A stretch of 64,000 nt of DNA, taken from Pseudopyrenochaeta lycopersici (taxonomy: Eukaryota > Ascomycota > Dothideomycetes > Pleosporales > Pseudopyrenochaetaceae). A program made the position numbers and the translations under genes. The stretch covers positions 1,364,001 to 1,428,000 of the forward strand of contig NHZP01000010.1 in the NCBI GenBank assembly GCA_003313425.1. Direction: 5' to 3'. Below are positions 1-11,583 of the stretch, piece by piece. The notes beneath the pieces were generated by a model. That model ran no database searches, had not been told where the DNA came from, and saw only the letters and a list, made by a program, of their open reading frames with translations. Position 1 is the first letter of the stretch, and each line of letters begins with the position of its first letter.

Positions 1-154
1 TTACAAATAATAAATAATAATAATAGTTTTCTATATTCATCTTTAGTAAATAGAGTATATTTAGCCTTTTTTCTACTATAAGAAAGACTACTTAAATTAG
101 TTGAAAAACTACTATACGCTTCTAAATTACTATTATCTTCTATACTATCTAGAA

Positions 155-388
<234 letters not shown>

Positions 389-1098
389 CTTCTAGATTAT
401 CTAGTATATCTTTATGTTTTATGTAATAATGGTTTTTTAAATTAGAAGTATTAATAGGCTAATTTGTTATAGTACTATAAGTACAGCTAGTACAATTTAT
501 TTGTATTTTTCTATCTTCTCCTCTAATATAGTTAAGTAAAGTACGACTAAATAGTCTATTTTTAAAAATACTAGGACTGTTTTCTAGACTAGGTAGAATA
601 AAATTAGGAGAATTTATCTCTTCTTTTAAGTATCTTTTTCTTGCCATTTTTAATTAAAATATAAGATAAAAATATATTAAATAATATATATATTATAGAT
701 AGTATATAGAAGCTTAAAATAGTTAGTATAGTATAGAATATAGATAGTATAAAATATAATACTATAATAGAACTAATATTTTAAGTAAAATTTATAAAAT
801 CTAATTTAAAACTTACTTAATATAGCTAATATAATCTTTTTAAAATACTATAAAGCTAAATAGTAGATACTTATATAATAAAAACTATTAGGTCTTAAAT
901 AATTAAGACTAGTATAATTAATTCTCTTATAAATAGATATTTTTAAAAGTCTTCTTAGTAAATATTCTAGTTTTTACTTTTTTATATTTTTTTAGTAGAT
1001 AATAGTACCTCTATATATCTTATTTTTTTTACTATTATTACATGCTACTGAAATACTACTCCTCTTCTAATTAATTAAAAATGGATTTATATAATAAA

Positions 1099-1303
1099 CT
1101 AAAATAAAGAAGGTGGAGTAATTATTTATTTCTAATATACTAAAATAAAGAGGGTGGAGTGATTATTTATTTCTAATAAACTAAAATAAAGAGGGTGGAG
1201 TGATTATTTACTTCTAATAAACTAAAATAAAGAGGGTGGAGTGATTATTTACTTCTAATAAACTAAAGTAAAGAAGGTGGAGTAATTATTTACTTCTAAT
1301 AAA
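1099..1303. repeat. 41-bp minisatellite, five copies
   Basis: Five head-to-tail units start at 1099, 1140, 1181, 1222 and 1263, exactly 41 bp apart. Each contains the G-rich core AGGGTGGAGTGATTATTTA or a one-to-three-base variant (AAGGTGGAGTAATTATTTA). The cores stand out against the surrounding AT sequence, which has lost nearly all its G and C. First and last units share the A-containing variant. Confidence 0.95.
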
Positions 1304-2530
1304 CTAGTATTTTAAGTTAATATATAGTTAATATTAGTACTTAGCTAGCCTAAAAAAATATAGTTATAAAAGAAGGTAAAGATCTATAAGTAAGAAGCTC
1401 TTATCTCTATTTTTTTAAAGAGAAATAACTACTAAGTATCTACTACTTACTACTCTTATAACTATTACTTTTTAGCTTTTTAAAGCTAGATTACTTTATT
1501 TTTTTATAGCTATAATGGCTTCTACTCCTATTACTAAAAGCTATATTACCTTTACTTTTATTAATAATAGCTCTTTAGTTAGATCTACTAAGTTAGATTC
1601 TATTTTAAAAGCTATTATTAATAATATAATACTAGTAAATGATAATAATAGTGAATATCTTATAGAGTATTTAAATACTCTTAGGATTATATACTATATT
1701 AGTCGTTTAGACTATTATAATAAAACAGAAAAGCTAGCTTTTTTAAGTAAGTAACTTTATAAAACTTCTTTTATTATAATATTTAAATTTACTAATTATA
1801 CTTAGATTATTTAGAAGATAATCTTATAGATTTAGATACTTTCTACTTTTTTAAAAGAGAAGATAGTAATCTAGATCTAAATCTTCTAGAAATACTTAAT
1901 AATCTTACGGACTATTTAATTAATACTAGTCTTATTTTTAAAGATTTTAGTAAGTAATACTATTACTAGTATAGAATATATATATTATACTAATATATAC
2001 TAGATTTAATTAAGTACTTTACTAGTACTACTTATTATAGTTATAAAGAGATAAGCCGAAGAAAACAGCTAATAACTAGTAGTATATATACTACTTTTTA
2101 TAAAAAATATTTCTTTAGGAGTGATATCTTTTTCTTAGGTACTTTAAATTATTTTAATAATATATTTTACTTAAAGGAAGAAAAAGAAGCTTTTAATAAA
2201 ATTAAGTTAAAAGAAAGAGATTTATTTAAAGAGTTTATAGATTCTCCTTTAGAAGAAATAGCCTTTTTAAACAGTTTTATAGATAGCTAGTATTTTATTA
2301 GGACTAAGCTATATTATTATTAAGATTTTACTTAATATAATAAGTTAGATTTAGTAGTAATATAAAAATTAAGTAGTTTTTATAGTTTTATTAAAGTTAT
2401 ATATAATTAATTTTACAGTATATTATATATAAAGATAGTTTATATACCTACTATAATAAGCTATTAAATAAGTAGAAAGATATAATATATGTATTCTAAT
2501 TTTTATTTTTATTTACTATTTATAGTTTAC

Positions 2531-2715
2531 TAGTAATTACTATTATAGTAATTACTATTTTTTTTAAATAGTAATTACTAGTAATTACTATAATAGTAAT
2601 TACTATTTTGTTTACTATTTTACTATTAATAGTAATTACTATTTTTTGAAATAGTAATTACTATTAAAATAGTAATAGTAAACTAGTAAAATAGTAAAGT
2701 AAATAGTAATTACTA
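2531..2715. repeat. Array of the 12-bp palindrome TAGTAATTACTA
   Basis: The perfect palindrome TAGTAATTACTA occurs eight times, starting at 2531, 2546, 2569, 2579, 2594, 2630, 2652 and 2704, separated by T/A runs and partial copies. It can fold into many alternative hairpins and lies exactly at the junction between the AT isochore and normal DNA. Function unknown. Confidence 0.93.
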
Positions 2716-2719
2716 GTAA

Positions 2720-3768
2720 ATATCCATCACTGCTATAGCCATTGAGAGTCATCGCAGCTTCATCGGTCGCACTTCCAACACCCCTCGTGTCCACGATCGG
2801 AGCACAGGGCACTTCTGTATCTCTCGGCGTATTTCTCACAACCTCGCAACAGCGCTGCGAGTCGAGTTCGTATCTGCCGCAATTGCACCGGCGAGGTTGG
2901 AATAAGGTGCCTCGCGATGCTCCTTCTAGGAGCGCCAAGGGCTTTCCTTACCCCGATATGGAGCCCGCCCAGCTGCCTGATCGCAATCCGCGTCACCAAG
3001 CTGATCTGCTGCTTGGAAATTCCCCACACGATGGGGATATGGCTGTTGCGCTGCTGATCAAGGCGGTGCTTCCACGGGCGTCACCCGGTGCGATAGTGAT
3101 CGGGGCCCAGGAGACCATCGTGACTGAAGGTGACCTGGTCAGTGGAAGAATTCTCCCGATCCTGAGATGATCGGGAGGTTCCAGTTTGCTTATAACTTAG
3201 CCTAAACTGACCTAGGTCCTATGGCCATGGGTTCATTGCGCGTATACCGATACGCTCAAACTCAAGCACGCGCACAATCATCTAAGCTTAGACCCACCTA
3301 TGTCTCAAACTTATCTCAAGTACAGCATCCAGAGTCTTTTCAGAGCGTCAATATTTGTCATGCAGTTGAAGATGCTTGTCAGTCGCAGGATGAGAATGGG
3401 CTACTCTCAAAAGATGCGTTTGAGAAGTATTGGCTTTGGCGAAGGCCTTGTGCTGGGGTACAAGGGGATTGGAAAGGGGCTGTGACTAGAATGGCCGTAT
3501 GTAAACGGAGGTGAACAGCTTAAACTCTGTATGCGTATGGCTGGCATCGTAGCGTAGATGGTCGAAAGCAGTGAAATAAGGCACAAACACTCTCGACAGA
3601 TTAATGCAGTGCTGAGAAAATGAAGGCAGAAATGAAGGCAGTAGAAGCCGGAAAGATTTTGCTAGTTTGTCTCATGAGTCGCAAATAAGAATACTTGGGG
3701 TTTGAAACAGCAGTTCGCTGAATGCGTATTTTTCAATTTTTGATCTGCGTCATAGTGTGAACATCAGC
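2720..3768. other. Region with no recognisable gene; small hairpin
   Basis: GC-balanced DNA directly after the isochore. Open frames on + at 2742-3170 (142 codons) and 3221-3514 (97 codons), and one on the complement of 2760-3029, resemble no family I know and overlap one another, so none is called. A perfect 9-bp inverted repeat (CTCCCGATC ... GATCGGGAG, 7-nt loop) lies at 3153-3177. The region could be a gene fragment truncated at the isochore edge. Confidence 0.5.
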
Positions 3769-4759
3769 TCATTGATGACCTGTCCACATGACAGTATCAC
3801 AGTCTTTGTGCTTGAATGCGCCATCGCTCATCTCATACTCGTACTCGAGATCTGGCTGGAACTCCCAGTAGAGGCTCTCGGCGTCACTGGACATCTTGAA
3901 GGTGTAAGCAGCTGCATCGTCATCGACATAAATCTTAGGGATTCCGTTGGCTGCTGCTGCTTCAACCTTGAGCTGGACGTCGCAGGAGCGTTCCATGAGG
4001 GTGTAGAGGAAGGCGGCTTCGTCAACGGTACCCCCGACAGTCTGTGTTGTGTTAGTAGACGGCTGCGAGAGAGGAAGGTACTGTGGAGGCACGCACCAGC
4101 AAGCCATGATTTCTCAACACCATGCCTTTGCCCTTTGGCCCCAAAGCGGCAGCCAATCTCTGCCCCTCTTCCTCGCTAAACACGACGCCGCCAAAATCCT
4201 CGTACACAGCCTGCGCATCACCGTAGAAATAGCACACATCTTGATTAATCATCTCGAGCGGTCGGGCAAAAGCACTCCACGCCTTGCCTGCCTTGCCGTG
4301 GCAGTGGCAAGCAGCATTGACATCCGGCCGCGCCTTGTGTACTGCAGAGTGTATCAAGAAGCCTGCTGCGTTCGCTGGCCTGCTTGTATTTCCCCCCACA
4401 ACCTTCCCATCATAGTCAACCAGGACCATGTCGGAGGCTTTGAGCAGGCCAAAGTGCTTGCCAAGTGGGTTTGTCCAGAAGGTATGTGGGTTCTCTGGGT
4501 CGCGCACCGATATGTGACCGCTCATGCCCTCTGTCAAGCCGTGGCGAGCGAAGACGCGGAAGGCGCCTGCCATGTGGGAAAGGATCCAGGCGCGATGCTT
4601 GTCGAAGGAGGAAAAGAGCGGAATCCCGGGCAGGCACACTCCCTGCGAGATGGCTTGGAGTGGCGTTTTCTCTTTTGCCTGGTCATCTTGGGACCGCGGG
4701 ACGAGCTGCTTTGACTGCGGGACAAGAGCTGGCCCGGTTTGAATGGCCGACGGGGCCAT
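3769..4759 (-). CDS. Class II aldolase/adducin-domain protein
   Basis: Predicted 311-residue cytosolic protein of the class II aldolase/adducin family, metal-dependent enzymes that split or dehydrate sugar phosphates and related hydroxy-acids. Two exons, 4759-4097 and 4041-3769; the 55-bp intron has donor GTGCGT and acceptor CACAG and joins NHGLL to TVGGTVDEA in frame. The zinc-ligand pattern is present: HCH at residues 152-154 and a third His in NHG near 218; GHISVRDPE near residue 81 is also typical. The first 40 residues are poorly conserved and start at the first ATG. Fungal members are often annotated only as class II aldolase domain proteins and the substrate cannot be read from sequence. 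It is the first clear gene after the isochore. Confidence 0.88.
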
Positions 4760-5494
4760 GGTGCGCGTCGTGGGGTGTGTTTGACCTGGCTATATATATG
4801 TACACGTGCAAGAGGTTAGATGCAATTGGTTAGCAACGAGAGGTATGAATGCTTTCAATCACGACTAGTTTGTAGACACAGAGCTTATATGTGCGAGCGA
4901 CAGACGCTTAGTTACCATTGAGACCTTGATAGGGCGTGGTGGAGCAGTTGTAATGCACCACATGTCAACGTTGGGACGCTGCGGGGTACCGCCGTAGACG
5001 CGCTATTGCGCCACTCACCGTGATGCATTACAGATAATACGTTTAGGCGTTGCGAGCCGCTGCTCGACATTACCGTTGTTAACAAGAGTTTAACAATGTA
5101 ACTAGAATATCATAATGTCTTGGATTAATCAAACAGAAAGAACGTGGAGTAGCCCCTACGACTGTTGCATTCTCAAGGATTGTCATCAGGAACCTACCTA
5201 GGTATCATCTTGGTCACAATGCCTATGTGAATCGAACTTTTGCGTTACAGCAAAATCTTTCCAGCTGAACAAGACAAGTGCTTGAAACATGAATATATAT
5301 TGAGGAGGCTGTGATCAATGGCGGGGCAAAAAAGACAAGAACATTAGGCCATGTAACGAGTCTGGCGAATGCAAGGTTATCATTCAATCTTCCACAACGT
5401 TATATAACATGTCTTATCTAGATAATCCCGCTTACAGCTTTTAGTATTTTGCAACACGAGCCCGTTCGCATGGCTTGTCGTTGCCATGTCTGAG
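4760..5494. other. Intergenic, no gene seen
   Basis: Upstream of the aldolase-like gene and downstream of the P450, both on the minus strand. No conserved open frame, RNA gene or repeat was recognised; a promoter for the aldolase-like gene is expected near 4760-5000. Confidence 0.5.
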
Positions 5495-7194
5495 CTAATC
5501 GATAGCGACGCGAACCGAGATGGAGCCCTTCTTGGTCTGCACAACAATCATATCATGATCGTAAGATATATCCTCCACAGTAGTGTCCACAAGCTTCGCC
5601 CTTGGAATTACACAGAATGCCATGAGAGCTGCCATGATGTAAAGTTCGCAATAGGCCAGACTACAACTCGCGTTAGCTTTGACTACCCTCCACATGAACC
5701 TGACGACTCGCTGGGGTCGGCGGTTCTGCGGCGTGCATGACTTACTTTTCACCAATACAACTCCGACTCCCCTTTCCAAAAGCAATCAATTTCTTCTGTA
5801 GCTGGTAGTTTGGCTGCCCATCTGCAAGAAGCCATCGCTCGGGAATGAACTCGTCAGGGCTTGGGAACAATTCGGCGTTCCAATGATTGATCATCGAAGT
5901 CATGCCAATAGGTGTACCGCGCGGAATTACCCACTCAGTCTTGCCATCTGCGCTCTGATAGCGCAGATCTTCCTCCCGGGCGATCCTAGCCGACCTGTGC
6001 GAAACACCGGGCATCATCCGCAGACATTCTTGCAGGACCGCCCAGAAATAAGGGCACTTTTCAAGCTCGACCCACTTCATGGTCTGCGCGTTGAGGCCCA
6101 TGGTGGATAGGTCGGACATGAGACGCGTGTAGACAGAAGGTTTTGCGAGGACCCAGTATGTGAATACTGTAAGTATAGCCTAACGATTGAGTGGTCAGGA
6201 ATAGCAACTTATTGCTTTGCGGGCGGTAGTCACTTACTGCAGTAGTCTCCGTGCCTGCCAGCAAAAAGTTGAATCCTTCGCCATTGAAGCGGTACTTTTC
6301 CTCCTCTGACAGCGCTTTGGGATTACTTATCATCTCGGCAAAGACTCGTCCATTTTCAGGGTTTTTGAGGGCAGCCTGGATATATTGGGGGATCGTGACG
6401 TTCATCACTCTCATGACGGCCTTGATATCTTCGCCAAGATAGTCGGCCATGAAAGGCATGACCTGCGCCAATTTTCTAGCAAGAGCATTGTGCCTCATCA
6501 CATACGCGCTCTTGAAGAACGACTTGACCCAAGTCGCAAAGTTGGGCTCCCAACCCTCTTGTGTAACGAAGCCCATAGGCTCACCGAATGCGTACTGAGA
6601 CATGACGTCTGCAGTGAAGCAGTTGAATGCTTCCTTGACATCAAAGGTGCCCTTTCCAGCAGAAGCAAGCATCTTGTTCGCCGTCATCTGCGCAAAGTCA
6701 TGCACCTCGCCCTCCAATTTCAGCATCTGTTGGCGCGAGAAGAACTTGCTCAAGGGCGCCTTACGCGCGCGATGCAACTCATGATTCACCGTCGAGAATC
6801 CCGTTACCGAAACTGGTCCAGCACCACCAGTGTTCAACTGATGCTGCCACTTGTCGCGAACGCGTCCAGGGCCGGCGTAGATCTCGTCGGTAAAGGCAGG
6901 ATCGGAGCAGTGCAATTCATCGGGGTTGATCCTCACGATGGGCCCATACTTCTCGTGCATGCGTGCTATGACTTTCCCATACCGCCCGACTAACCACCAG
7001 TCGTAATAGGCTTCGTACAGATAGCTCGCGGCTGCAAGTTTCGGCCCGGGGAAATTTGATAGCGGGTGGAATGGCGAGATGTTGTAAATCGCAATGGAGA
7101 TTTTGTAGCCTATCCATAATGCGACAAACAATACGAGGCTGGAGAGGGAGATGGTGGACTTGAGGCCAGAATAGACGTCCGAATGAGACTCCAT
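5495..7194 (-). CDS. Cytochrome P450 monooxygenase
   Basis: Predicted 518-residue microsomal P450. Exons 7194-6238, 6179-5746 and 5660-5495; introns of 58 and 85 bp with GTAAGT donors. An N-terminal membrane anchor (about residues 14-36) is followed by the proline-rich hinge FPGPK. The I-helix AGTETT is at 313-318, the K-helix ExxR (ECLR) at 370-373, PERW at 432-435, and the heme loop FGKGSRSCIG with ligand Cys460. The split Asn464 restores the usual ENLAYCELY after the heme loop. The sequence resembles the trichodiene-oxygenase-like (CYP58-type) fungal group, but the substrate is unknown. The ATG at 7194 is preferred because it places the anchor at the N-terminus. It is divergent from the receptor gene at 8479. 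Confidence 0.93.
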
Positions 7195-8478
7195 GATGCG
7201 AAAATGTGCGCTCCAACGCTGCACAACTGTATCAGGAAATACAGCGCATGGAGATATTCCAGCGGGGCACTGGTACTGTATATACGTACGTGCCCTTGGC
7301 CATGATTCAGATTTGTTCCTCTACGCCAATCCCATTCTGTTCGGTGTCGCTGATATCCGCTGCCATTCCAAAAACGCTCAACTCCAACGGTATCACGTTT
7401 CTCGCCTACGGAACCCCCTTTTGACAGCAGACAAATTCTTATCCAGATGGTGTGATTCGTTCCTGGGAGCCTTAGGAAGCGGCAAGCCGCAGCCGCAGGC
7501 CGCATAGAATAGTGTCCATGTGGATCCCAAGGTGGAGCGCGGATTTGACCATAGCAGACGGACATATTGCCGCTAAGAGTAGTTCTCAAACGGCCTCGGA
7601 ACCCTGCTCCGGTAGTTTCCCAGGGTCTTCACGCATGGCATTCCACTTGCGCATGTGTAAAGAAATATGACGTTGCGAAATTATGAAAGAATTCCATCGC
7701 CCGCGCGGATTCTACTAAGGCGGCTGCGGCTTGAGTGTCAAGCAAATACGCGACTCGAATAGAAGGTAGATTATCCGGCAGAGTGGAACCGAGTACACAG
7801 AATTGGTGATGATAGTCGTTTTACTGGGATGATCACAACCTTTGGCCCTTGTACGTGCTTACATATCCTAGAACTTCAAGACTAGTCTTCTTAGCTTGGC
7901 CCACTTTCTTTCGGCATTTCCTGGCCTCTTCCACCATCAGTGAAGAATTTTCCGACCGTTCAAAGTCCTCGAACCAATCGCTGCTGGCAATTTCTCGATT
8001 CATGCCCGGCCGTTTGAGACAGCGGCATGGGACGTCCCACCGGGAGGCTACATCCGTCCCACCCTCATATCCAGTATCCATCATTGTGATTCTCGCCCCG
8101 TATTGCCCGACTCGTCCACAGCTGCTGAAGGATGGACTCGAATGGGACAGACACTTTATGCAACGCACAGTTGAGGTAATGATCCTACGAGTTCATGTTT
8201 CGGTTTGCCATTGGTAACATCCAAGAGAGGCTGTTTGGGCTCTACCTGAGGCTAGAGGCCCATAGTTCTTGGAATGGAAACCAAAGTCCGAGTTTGGGTG
8301 GCCAGAAGGAGTCAGCTCGGTTAGAACATTCCATCTTAACGTCCTTTTCGTTTTATCTCGCCTTAATACTCGTGTTCTTGTTTTTGTGTCTCCTCCAGCT
8401 CCACACCATTCCAGCCCTTCTTTTTCAACCTCACAGCATTGCCATCTGGCAATAGTTTCCCATCGTTAAGTATTCAAA
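7195..8478. other. Divergent intergenic region
   Basis: Lies between the starts of the P450 (minus) and the receptor (plus), so it should hold both promoters. Open frames here (for example the complement of 7110-7589 and of 7833-8168) show no family features. CT-rich stretches at about 8335-8470 precede the receptor ATG, as is common in fungal promoters. Confidence 0.5.
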
Positions 8479-9889
8479 ATGGTGTTGGAAACGCAGCAGT
8501 TACCCATGACGGACAGTGCCAGGGACTCCCTGATAGCCATGTCTGTGTTGTGGCTCTTCTTTGTGGCAGTTTTGGGCTTCCGTATTCGCGGACGACTTCG
8601 AGGACCAGGACTGGCACTTGACGACATATTGGCTATAGTTGCACTCGTGAGTATTACGAGCACCAGGTACATGAACTGCAAAGACTTACAGTGATGGGCA
8701 GGTTTTGTCAACTAGCACCATCGGCTTGAATGCTGCCGGTAAGAGTATCGCACCAATTCGGAGATCGAAGTAGCTGACTGAAGATCAGTATTCACAGCCG
8801 GTGTGGGCTACGACTTCGTCGAAACTTCTGATGCGTTTCCTAAATGTGAGTAGATTAAGCTCCACTGATCGCGATTCGAAGGATTGCTTGGCTAATGAAG
8901 ACATCAGTGGTCAACAACCTGCCATTCATCATGCAGGTGAGAGGTTACCACTCTTGCTCTCCCTACAAGTGACTGATTGTCGACGTTTCCAGATCACATT
9001 TGCTTTCACATTGATATACATCTGGTGTCTAGCCGCTCTGAAGCTCTCTCAGCTCGCCCTCTACCTACGCGTCTTCAACCGACAACTCAAGACACTCGTC
9101 TACCTTGTAGGCGCCATCATCATTGTCTGGGCAATCGTGTTCAATTTTGTTTTCCTCTTCATGTGCGACCCGATTGCGCAGCAGTGGACTATTATGCGAA
9201 TCGGACACTGCATGGACCAGATCCTCCTATTGAAGTGCCTGATCATATCGAATTTGGTAACAGATCTGCTCATTGTGGCGCTCCCAGTGAGATGTGTGTG
9301 GCGGCTGCAGATGAGGAAGACAGAAAAGTTCGCAGTGTTGGCGTGTTTTGGACTCGGATTGGCATGCGTCGTTATTAGCGTGGCGCGGTTTGTCCTGATT
9401 TACACCATCGGTACAGTTCCGCAATCCAAATCCAAATGGGCAGACGAAGTGTAGCTAACTCCATCCAGACCTTCTTGGCAACCTTACCGGCACATCGCTT
9501 ACGACTTTCATGCTCTGCACCGTTGAGCTCATGCTTGCGGGTCTCTGCATCAACATTCCCATGCTTCGACCTTTCTACCTTCAGTGGCGTGCGAAATACA
9601 AGTCTTCATCTTTGAGCAACACTGGACGGCAAAGTGCCGCAAAACTGTCGGGAACCGGTCAGTTAGGATCGAGCCAAGCTAGGCCGGGCCATTACACTCA
9701 ATGGATGGAATTGGTATGTCTGCTTTGTCATTCGGGCGTAAGACCAGGACTAACATTTATTAGCACGACAAAGACCTGTCGAATGTTACCGTCACTCACG
9801 ATGATGCGAGCTCTGAAAGGAAGCTAACGATGGACCAGCCGCATGACGCAATCCACGTCTCGAAAGACTGGCAGGTCACGCGAAACTGA
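8479..9889 (+). CDS. Rhodopsin-domain (PTH11-like) integral membrane protein
   Basis: Predicted 359-residue seven-helix plasma-membrane protein of the fungal rhodopsin/PTH11-like family, usually viewed as orphan receptors sensing surfaces or small molecules. Seven exons: 8479-8646, 8702-8738, 8789-8845, 8908-8936, 8993-9410, 9469-9713 and 9764-9889; all junctions are GT-AG and keep phase. Family marks are LDDILAIVAL after helix 1, the conserved C-M-D motif (GHCMDQILLLKC) in the second half, and QMRKTEKFAVL after a helix. The hydrophilic tail after about residue 290 carries Ser/Thr-rich sequence suited to phosphorylation. Ligand unknown. The neighbouring P450 and reductase may or may not be co-regulated. 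Confidence 0.88.
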
Positions 9890-10136
9890 GATTGAACGTC
9901 GGTAGCCGGAGTCTGGACAGCGCAAGAGCAAGAATAAGGCCGGCTATAAGATTGTGTACGACGTGGAAGCGGGGGCAGGTACAATAATATGATCGATAAT
10001 GAAGCCACGGGCTGGAAAATCTCATTGGTTCAATGCCAATTCTGTGGACCACGTCACTAACCAATAACAACATTCGTTTTACAAAGATGTATCAAGCAAA
10101 GCACTGATATTCATAAGCCTACGGATTATTTTTTAT

Positions 10137-11583
10137 CTATAGAACGACCTTGTTAGGTGCTTCCCTCTCCTCTGGTTCATCGAAGATGTTAATGCTCCAG
10201 CGGGGTTTGTCTGTGCAAGCCGTTAGCTCTGTGTCTCTGTACATATTGTCGCGCGTGAAGTTACTTACTTGCAGTGTATGGGACGTTGTATCGTCTCCTG
10301 CCTTGGTGTTCATCAGAGAACTTCTGAATAGCGGCAATATCCTCCTCGCTCAGCTCGATCTCCTTGAAGTTCTCGGCGATCCTAGCAGGAGTGACGGACT
10401 TGGGGATGACGGAATGGCCACCAACCTGGCTCCACGCCAGAATGACTTGGGCAGGTGTAGCTCCCTTCTTCTCGGCAATAGCCTTGACCTCGGGACGGGT
10501 GATGAGAAGTGGGATGTCGAAGAAGTTGTTGCCAAAAGCTGAGTAGGCGGTGATGTGGATATTCTTCTCCTTGGCGTAGGCGATGAGCTCCTTGCTAGGC
10601 AGAATAGGGTGACGCTCGATCTGATTGACGGCAGGCACGATGTCTGTCTCCTCAACCAGCGCCTTGAGGTTCTGGTAGGTGAAGTTGGATACACCCACGG
10701 AGCGGACCTTGCTCTTGGGCAGCTTGCTCACAGCCTTCCATGTCTCGCTGTTAGGGATGGAGTTGTCAATGTTGACTTCATTGGGGTCTGCAGTAGCAGG
10801 GAAGAGGTCCGAGTGAGGGTCCTTGCCTGGGCCAAAGTTGACGGGCCAGTGGATGAGGTACAAGTCGAGGTAGTCGAGCTCAAGCTCGGCAAGGGTATCA
10901 TCGAGAGCAGCCTCAACGTGGGCCGGGTCGTGCTGGGTGTTCCAGAGCTTCGAGGTGATGAAGATGTCCTCACGCTTGAGGCCTGGAATATCTGCAAAGG
11001 CACGCTTGATGCCCTGGGCGACTTCTTTCTGGTTCTCGTAGCTGTAATTGGCGGAAAAACTGGTTAGCTAGCTTGTTCGGGTGAAGGCGTTGGAGAAGAG
11101 GCCATAGCTCCTTGCCTCGGGCTCCACCGAGGGGTATCCTAGCTCAACCTCGACCAAAACTTTACATGAGGCCTCTTGCAGCTGCAGCGACGAGGAAAAT
11201 AGCGCGAGGGCTGGCATGCGCGGGGGTTTCGTGTACGTACATCTTTGCGAGGTCCTGTGAGGAGGAGTAATTGTCAGTCAATTTCCGTAGAAGAAAACGC
11301 GCACTCGAGCTCAGAGCACTGCCGCAGTGTGTAGAGACGGAACTGGTGCTTCAGGGTGTCCAATGTACTTACAAGGTGTCGGTATCCGATCTTCAGGGCT
11401 TCATAGACGCCATTGCCAACCTCACCGGGGGCGGCTTGCCAGGTACCATAGCCCAATTGACTGTCACACAAAGGCTTGTCAGCAAGGTGCTCAATCGACG
11501 TGTCGAGGGTGCAGTGCGTAGGGCATGGCAACGTACGGGATCTTGTGGCCAGTGTTGAGGGTGACGGTCTTGCCGGACGACAT
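10137..11583 (-). CDS. Aldo-keto reductase
   Basis: Predicted 331-residue NADPH-dependent aldo-keto reductase (TIM barrel, cytosolic) acting on aldehydes or ketones. Five exons: 11583-11537, 11460-11373, 11254-11241, 11041-10269 and 10210-10137. The third exon is only 14 nt, yet it restores the catalytic Asp and the reading frame. The catalytic tetrad is complete: Asp46 (HLDLAK), Tyr51, Lys81 (TSKLW) and His114 (LIHWP). Cofactor-side motifs include [17 protein letters not shown] and [10 protein letters not shown]. The C-terminus ends in a short basic/acidic tail. Similar enzymes include glycerol and xylose reductases; the physiological substrate is not clear. It converges with the receptor gene, leaving about 250 bp between stops. 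Confidence 0.92.

Noticed and set aside
2742..3170. 142-codon frame beside the AT isochore
   Set aside because: Overlaps other open frames and resembles no family I know; kept only as a region note.
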